From the NCBI GenBank assembly GCA_937949545.1, contig CALEDR010000019.1, forward strand, positions 1-39,606: 39,606 nt of DNA, written 5' to 3'. The position numbers and the translations under genes were made by a program. Source of the stretch: an uncultured Phycisphaerae bacterium (lineage in GTDB: Bacteria; Planctomycetota; Phycisphaerae; Sedimentisphaerales; Anaerohalosphaeraceae). Below the pieces are notes generated by a model. It made no database searches. It saw nothing but the letters and a program-made list of their open reading frames with translations, and had not been told where the DNA came from. Positions within the stretch are counted from its first letter, which is position 1. Each line of letters begins with the position of its first letter. Positions 35,921-39,606 of the stretch are shown here, piece after piece.

Positions 35921-37336
35921 TTACGGGCAGTCCAAGCTGCGGCAGTCTAACCACTGCACCGCAAAGGTGGCCAAATCACTCAGGTTGACCAGACAGTTCG
36001 AATCAAAGTCCATCCGGTTTACCGTAAATCCCGGAACGGCCTTGGCGGCTGCACAGGCATCGGTCCCGACGAAAACCCGAATGGTGTCCGAATTGGATTC
36101 GGCGCCGTCAGAAACAGTCAAACGGAATACATAATCGCCTGCCTCTGTGAAATCTACCGTAATATCCTCGACATTGTTCGGACTGATTGTGACTGTCGGA
36201 CCGCTGACCTGCTCCCACAGATACGTCAAGGGCTGAGGCAGACCGTCGTCTTCTGCCGTGGCATTCAGAAATGCGGAGGCAGCACCCGGAGTACCCTGAT
36301 GTCCTAACCAGATATATTGGTCGGCTCCCGCGTTCACAGTAGGCCCGGTATTAAAAGTGTTAAACGACCAAACCCGGCCCCGTTGAACAACGCCCGGCAT
36401 CGAGGAGTCGTGCACATCCACTGCCCAATAAAAGCGCGTAAATGGTGGCAGTGTTATGGGCAGGGACACACAGGTTGCTGTGGTTCCTTCCGCCAGCGTA
36501 TATTCCAAACCATAATTGGGTGCCAAACGATTCGGTTCCGACGTGCCAAAATACACATCGCAGGTGATGACTCCGCCAGGCGAATTGGGTTCCGGGTTGG
36601 TCCAGCACAGCTGCCCCAGGGAAGTCGAAACGACCTCATTCATCGCTGGATTAGGATTGGAGACCCAAAACGGATTGGGCACCGCCGGCAGCACCAAACG
36701 CGGAGCCACATAAATATTGGGATCGGTGGAAGCAGCTTGGCCTTCCTTGGTCTGAACATAGTACTGGGATCCGGTTCCGTCTGCCGGCCCAACCAGAATC
36801 AGGGTAATCAAATTATTGGTATCCTGCTTGATAAAAGAAGCCAGATCCAAGGTCGCTGGATTAGACGTTCGCAGCTGATTGGCCCCCGCTTGGACAAACA
36901 TCGTTCCCAGCAGAGTCACTTTGGTGTCATCCAAAGCGAAATTGCCGGAGGAGGCCGGAAGCATCCAGGGGCTATTGTTGTAGGTGATGGTCATCTCGTT
37001 CCAAAAGTCAACGATGCTGCTGTCCTTGACTCCGTACACATTCCAGTCTTTGGAGTTCTGCGCAGACGTAAGAAACAGCTGCAATTGGGCACCGGTCGGG
37101 TCCACGCCTCCGATGCTGGAAATGTCGAACCGGATAAAGCCGATGTGGGCCCGCACACCGGTGTAGTTTCGGATGTCCATTGTGTAACCGGCGCCGTAAT
37201 TGTTATTCGGGCCTTTGTTGCTGTCATTTCCGACAAACGTATCGGCTCCATTGCCGTCGGCAGTCGAGACAATCATTTCTGCCCGTGCGGAAAGTGCTGC
37301 CATACACAACAAACTAATCACCCATACACTTCTCAT
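35921..37336 (-). CDS. Secreted DNRLRE-PKD-dockerin-like protein
   Basis: A 471-residue-class protein (start ATG 37336, preceded by GGAGGA eight bases upstream) with signal peptide SVWVISLLCMAALSARA. A DNRLRE module at about 22-217 is very close in sequence to that of the PL11 lyase. It is followed by a fibronectin-like region (LGQLCWTNPEPNSPGG...FYWAVDVHD) and a PKD-type domain (GPTVNAGADQYIWLG...YLWEQVSGPTV...YVFRLTVSDG). A final dockerin-like repeat reads DFDSNCLVNLSDLATFAVQWLDC. No catalytic domain is recognisable, so it may be a substrate-binding or surface-scaffold protein of the locus. It sits between the FecR-like regulator and the GH2 gene. Confidence 0.88.
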   Translation of the reverse strand: MRSVWVISLLCMAALSARAEMIVSTADGNGADTFVGNDSNKGPNNNYGAGYTMDIRNYTGVRAHIGFIRFDISSIGGVDPTGAQLQLFLTSAQNSKDWNVYGVKDSSIVDFWNEMTITYNNSPWMLPASSGNFALDDTKVTLLGTMFVQAGANQLRTSNPATLDLASFIKQDTNNLITLILVGPADGTGSQYYVQTKEGQAASTDPNIYVAPRLVLPAVPNPFWVSNPNPAMNEVVSTSLGQLCWTNPEPNSPGGVITCDVYFGTSEPNRLAPNYGLEYTLAEGTTATCVSLPITLPPFTRFYWAVDVHDSSMPGVVQRGRVWSFNTFNTGPTVNAGADQYIWLGHQGTPGAASAFLNATAEDDGLPQPLTYLWEQVSGPTVTISPNNVEDITVDFTEAGDYVFRLTVSDGAESNSDTIRVFVGTDACAAAKAVPGFTVNRMDFDSNCLVNLSDLATFAVQWLDCRSLDCP

Positions 37337-37369
37337 AAATAAATCCTCCAAAAAAAGGTTGCGATCGAT

Positions 37370-37387
37370 CGAGCAGCCTTCTGCTCG
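37370..37387 (-). other. Small stem-loop in the leader of the DNRLRE-PKD gene
   Basis: CGAGCAG and CTGCTCG pair over seven bases with a four-base loop, in the 82-base gap between the FecR-like gene and the next gene. On the minus strand a seven-T run follows, but 13 bases away, so terminator activity would be weak. Confidence 0.4.
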
Positions 37388-37418
37388 TTTCTTTTCAAAT
37401 ATCGAAATCTTTGGGCCG

Positions 37419-39606
37419 TCACTTTCTTTCCTCCAGATGAATTCTGGGCTTGACAAACAGGCACAGGTCATTGTCAATCGAATCATCAGAGCCCTGGGTT
37501 GTAATCAAGGTCAGATACCGGCAACTGGACGGCAGAACAATATGAACAGGTTTGGGGGTATCCGCCGGCGTCATATCTTCGGCGGAAAAAACCTGCTGTC
37601 CATCCAGAAGAACATAAAAACTTGCTTTGGGCGAATCACCTTGACCTTTCAGGCCAGTTGAAGCTAGGCCGCACAGCGACGAGAAGGACTTAAGTCGGCC
37701 GTACTCAGCCCGCAAGGCATTCAAGTCAAATGTAATCCCGGCGTTGGAATGCATCAAAATCGCTGGATTGTCCGCTCCATAAACCTGCCCGCCAAGCTGA
37801 AGAGTTATAAATTGTTCCGGAGAAAGCGGGATGGGGATCTCTTCGGCATTTGTAATCGCAAAGGCCGTTCGGCCCAGGGATTCTGGAACCGTCCACTGCA
37901 GTGAGCCGTCCGAAACAATTGGGATAGGCTTCCGGGAGGCCCGATTGTCCACCACACGGAAAAATCCCAGTTCCTTCCAGGCCATCTCATCAAGTTCGAA
38001 ACGCCCGAAGGGAGCGTTTTTGAACCCAGGCGCTGTGCGGTAATCCGTCTCATTCTCGTTCCAGAAGTCCTCCGGACCGTCCCGAAGGCCGTAAACTGAC
38101 AGGCTCCGCCTGCGGTTGCCGCTGTCCAGACAAAGGTTCAAAATCGCCCCCGACACCTCCTTCACCTGCCGAATGTCAAACCGCAGTAAAATCATTCGAA
38201 CCCGCTGGTCCTGAATATAGCGGCAGTGCAGAAATTGGGAGCTGCCGTACCGGCGCCAGGTCTGGTTCATCACATCATTGGTCAGGTAGGTATCGGCTCC
38301 ATCTCCGTCCGCTGTTGTCACAAAAACAGGCTGCCCGTTCCGGCCCCGCGGGAAATACAGAGAAGGCATTTTCGCCAGCTCCCCCTGGACGCCTTCTTTG
38401 GAGGAAAACCAGTAAATAGAGGCATCGTCCGACTCCTTCTTCATCACCATCAGGGTGACCAGCCCGTTGGTGTCTTCTTTCAGAAACGAATCCAGATTCA
38501 ACTCTGCACTTTCGGAGCGAAGAAGGGTCGGTTCCCCCTGACTGTTCGGAATGAAAATTCCGTCGATATAAGGACTGAACCGAACGGGAATATATGACCG
38601 AAGACTTTGAACAGACGGCTTGAGCCGGCGGGCATCCAGGAGTTCTTGTCCATCCCAGGCAATCGCCTGGCCGCGTTTTCCGCTGCCGCCGCCGTTTCCT
38701 CCGCCTACAATATCAGCCAGGCAGATATAAGACTGTCCCCGCCAGACTGTCTGGTTTTTGGAATCAAACAAGCGGACAAACCTGTATTTTTCGAGACGAA
38801 CTTCTGAGATTTCAAAGGTTTGGTTATTGTATCGAACGGCGTTGTTTTCTCGAACAATCAGACTGATGTGAGGTTTGTCTTTCGGACCGGCAAACAGCTG
38901 AACTGCTCCCTTCATCACATGCAGTTCGGACGAACCGTTCAGGTCCGTCTGCACGCCGAACTCCGTGCCCAAATCAATCATTTTGGCCGTCGGCGTCTGG
39001 ACGGTAAAGCCAATCCCTTCTGCAGAAACCTGTGCATAAAGCCGCCCATAAGTAAGCAGAATCTCATGACCCGATTTCATTTCAAATTCGGCCGGCCCCT
39101 CGATGGTCAGCGAGACACCCTGGTCTGTTTTCAGGGCGGCGATTCCTTTGGATAAAACCAGACGCTGATGTGTGGACAGTCGGGAAGAATTGCGAAGCGA
39201 CAGAGTCGGGTCTGCCCAGACCGCCTTAATGCTGTCTGTCAATGTGGCGACTTCAATGCCTCGCTTCAGAGAAATAATGTGCGCATATCCAATCAGGAAA
39301 ATCAAAGCCGCGGAGGACAGCGCCAGAGAAACGATAGACAATCGACTGACTCTGGCAGGGGGGCGGACCGGCTGCGGTATCGGAAGGGATTCAAGAGTTT
39401 CTTTCGGTTCGGCGGGCCGCTCGATTTCCGGTGCTGTTTCCTCCTCCCGGGCCATGGCCTTCCAGAACGCCATATTGTGCACAGAGTCCCCCAGCGGCGG
39501 CAGCCCTGTCAGGGTCGGCTCAAAGGCCTTGCCGCTCCGCAGAAGGACACACATACTGAAATACTCGTAGTAGAACCGGCAGGCCTTTTTGTCCTCGGCC
39601 AAAATG
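37419..39606 (-). CDS. FecR-like transmembrane anti-sigma regulator with DNRLRE-derived and NPCBM-like domains, partial at 5' end
   Basis: The frame is open to the right edge, so the N-terminus (perhaps 40 residues) is missing; numbering below starts at the TTG at 39602. The visible part begins with the anti-sigma tail ACRFYYEYFSMCVLL, followed by a Pro-rich linker and a membrane helix at about 88-110 (LSIVSLALSSAALIFLIGYA). A FecR domain spans about 135-235 (TIEGPAEFEMKSGHEILLTYGR...DLGTEFGVQT...VMKGAVQLF), then the planctomycete FecR motif YICLADIVGGGNG. Residues 345-550 resemble DNRLRE modules, but with the C-terminal part first and the N-terminal part second. Residues 600-727 look NPCBM-like (GITFDLNALR...FYVLLDGQQVF...YLTLITTQGSDDSID). 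FecR-type proteins control ECF sigma factors in response to extracytoplasmic signals. The partner gene probably lies just off the window. Confidence 0.88.
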   Translation of the reverse strand, partial: ILAEDKKACRFYYEYFSMCVLLRSGKAFEPTLTGLPPLGDSVHNMAFWKAMAREEETAPEIERPAEPKETLESLPIPQPVRPPARVSRLSIVSLALSSAALIFLIGYAHIISLKRGIEVATLTDSIKAVWADPTLSLRNSSRLSTHQRLVLSKGIAALKTDQGVSLTIEGPAEFEMKSGHEILLTYGRLYAQVSAEGIGFTVQTPTAKMIDLGTEFGVQTDLNGSSELHVMKGAVQLFAGPKDKPHISLIVRENNAVRYNNQTFEISEVRLEKYRFVRLFDSKNQTVWRGQSYICLADIVGGGNGGGSGKRGQAIAWDGQELLDARRLKPSVQSLRSYIPVRFSPYIDGIFIPNSQGEPTLLRSESAELNLDSFLKEDTNGLVTLMVMKKESDDASIYWFSSKEGVQGELAKMPSLYFPRGRNGQPVFVTTADGDGADTYLTNDVMNQTWRRYGSSQFLHCRYIQDQRVRMILLRFDIRQVKEVSGAILNLCLDSGNRRRSLSVYGLRDGPEDFWNENETDYRTAPGFKNAPFGRFELDEMAWKELGFFRVVDNRASRKPIPIVSDGSLQWTVPESLGRTAFAITNAEEIPIPLSPEQFITLQLGGQVYGADNPAILMHSNAGITFDLNALRAEYGRLKSFSSLCGLASTGLKGQGDSPKASFYVLLDGQQVFSAEDMTPADTPKPVHIVLPSSCRYLTLITTQGSDDSIDNDLCLFVKPRIHLEERK

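Overview
The window reads as chromosome from a planctomycete, most likely class Phycisphaerae (Sedimentisphaerales-like). This is inferred from several traits. There is a prepilin-like protein with the H-X9-DG signature beside a glycoside hydrolase. There is a FecR-type anti-sigma protein with a long extracytoplasmic carbohydrate-binding tail. Large secreted polysaccharide enzymes carry DNRLRE modules and dockerin-like C-termini (DFAVFAAQW, DLATFAVQW). A compact type II secretion/type IV pilus-like cluster is also present. No phage, transposase or CRISPR array was seen.

Layout. (1) 1-5295, minus strand: the N-terminal two thirds of a PAS-type sensor histidine kinase (cut by the window edge), a secreted GH2 beta-galactosidase-like enzyme with a TTG start, an H-X9-DG prepilin-like protein and tRNA-Ala(GGC) with a good promoter. 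(2) 5362-6585, minus: CCA-adding enzyme, divergent from guaB. (3) 6861-10883, plus: guaB-guaA (GMP synthesis from IMP) followed by an LpxR-like outer-membrane lipid A deacylase. (4) 11032-15264, plus: the translation operon thrS-infC-rpmI-rplT-pheS, in which infC has no usable ATG/GTG/TTG and appears to start at ATC; pheT does not follow pheS. (5) 15261-16019, minus: a kinase-like protein with degraded ATP-binding motifs, overlapping pheS tail to tail. (6) 16197-25582, plus: secretion ATPase, inner-membrane platform, major pseudopilin, intrinsic terminator, four minor pseudopilins, fused PilM-PilN protein, PilO-like protein and secretin. One minor pseudopilin is fused to a glutamine-amidotransferase-like domain. 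(7) 25896-27879: panB and a GT4-like glycosyltransferase. (8) 27815-39606, minus: a polysaccharide-degradation locus read from the right edge leftward: FecR-like regulator (partial), DNRLRE-PKD-dockerin protein, divergent GH2 enzyme, PL11 rhamnogalacturonan lyase with DNRLRE and dockerin-like ends, and a decayed GH2 pseudogene.

How it fits together. The right-hand locus looks like a pectin/rhamnogalacturonan utilisation locus. The FecR-like protein would relay an extracytoplasmic signal to an ECF sigma factor probably encoded just beyond the right edge, and its sensor tail contains the same DNRLRE-type module found in the secreted enzymes it presumably controls. The pseudopilus/secretin cluster could be the export or surface-assembly machine for such proteins; that link is inference. 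The remaining genes are housekeeping.

The strongest leads are the pseudopilin-amidotransferase-like fusion, the rearranged DNRLRE segment inside the FecR-like protein, the AUC start of infC, the GH2 enzyme with GNK in place of GNE, the degenerate kinase, and the major-pseudopilin terminator.
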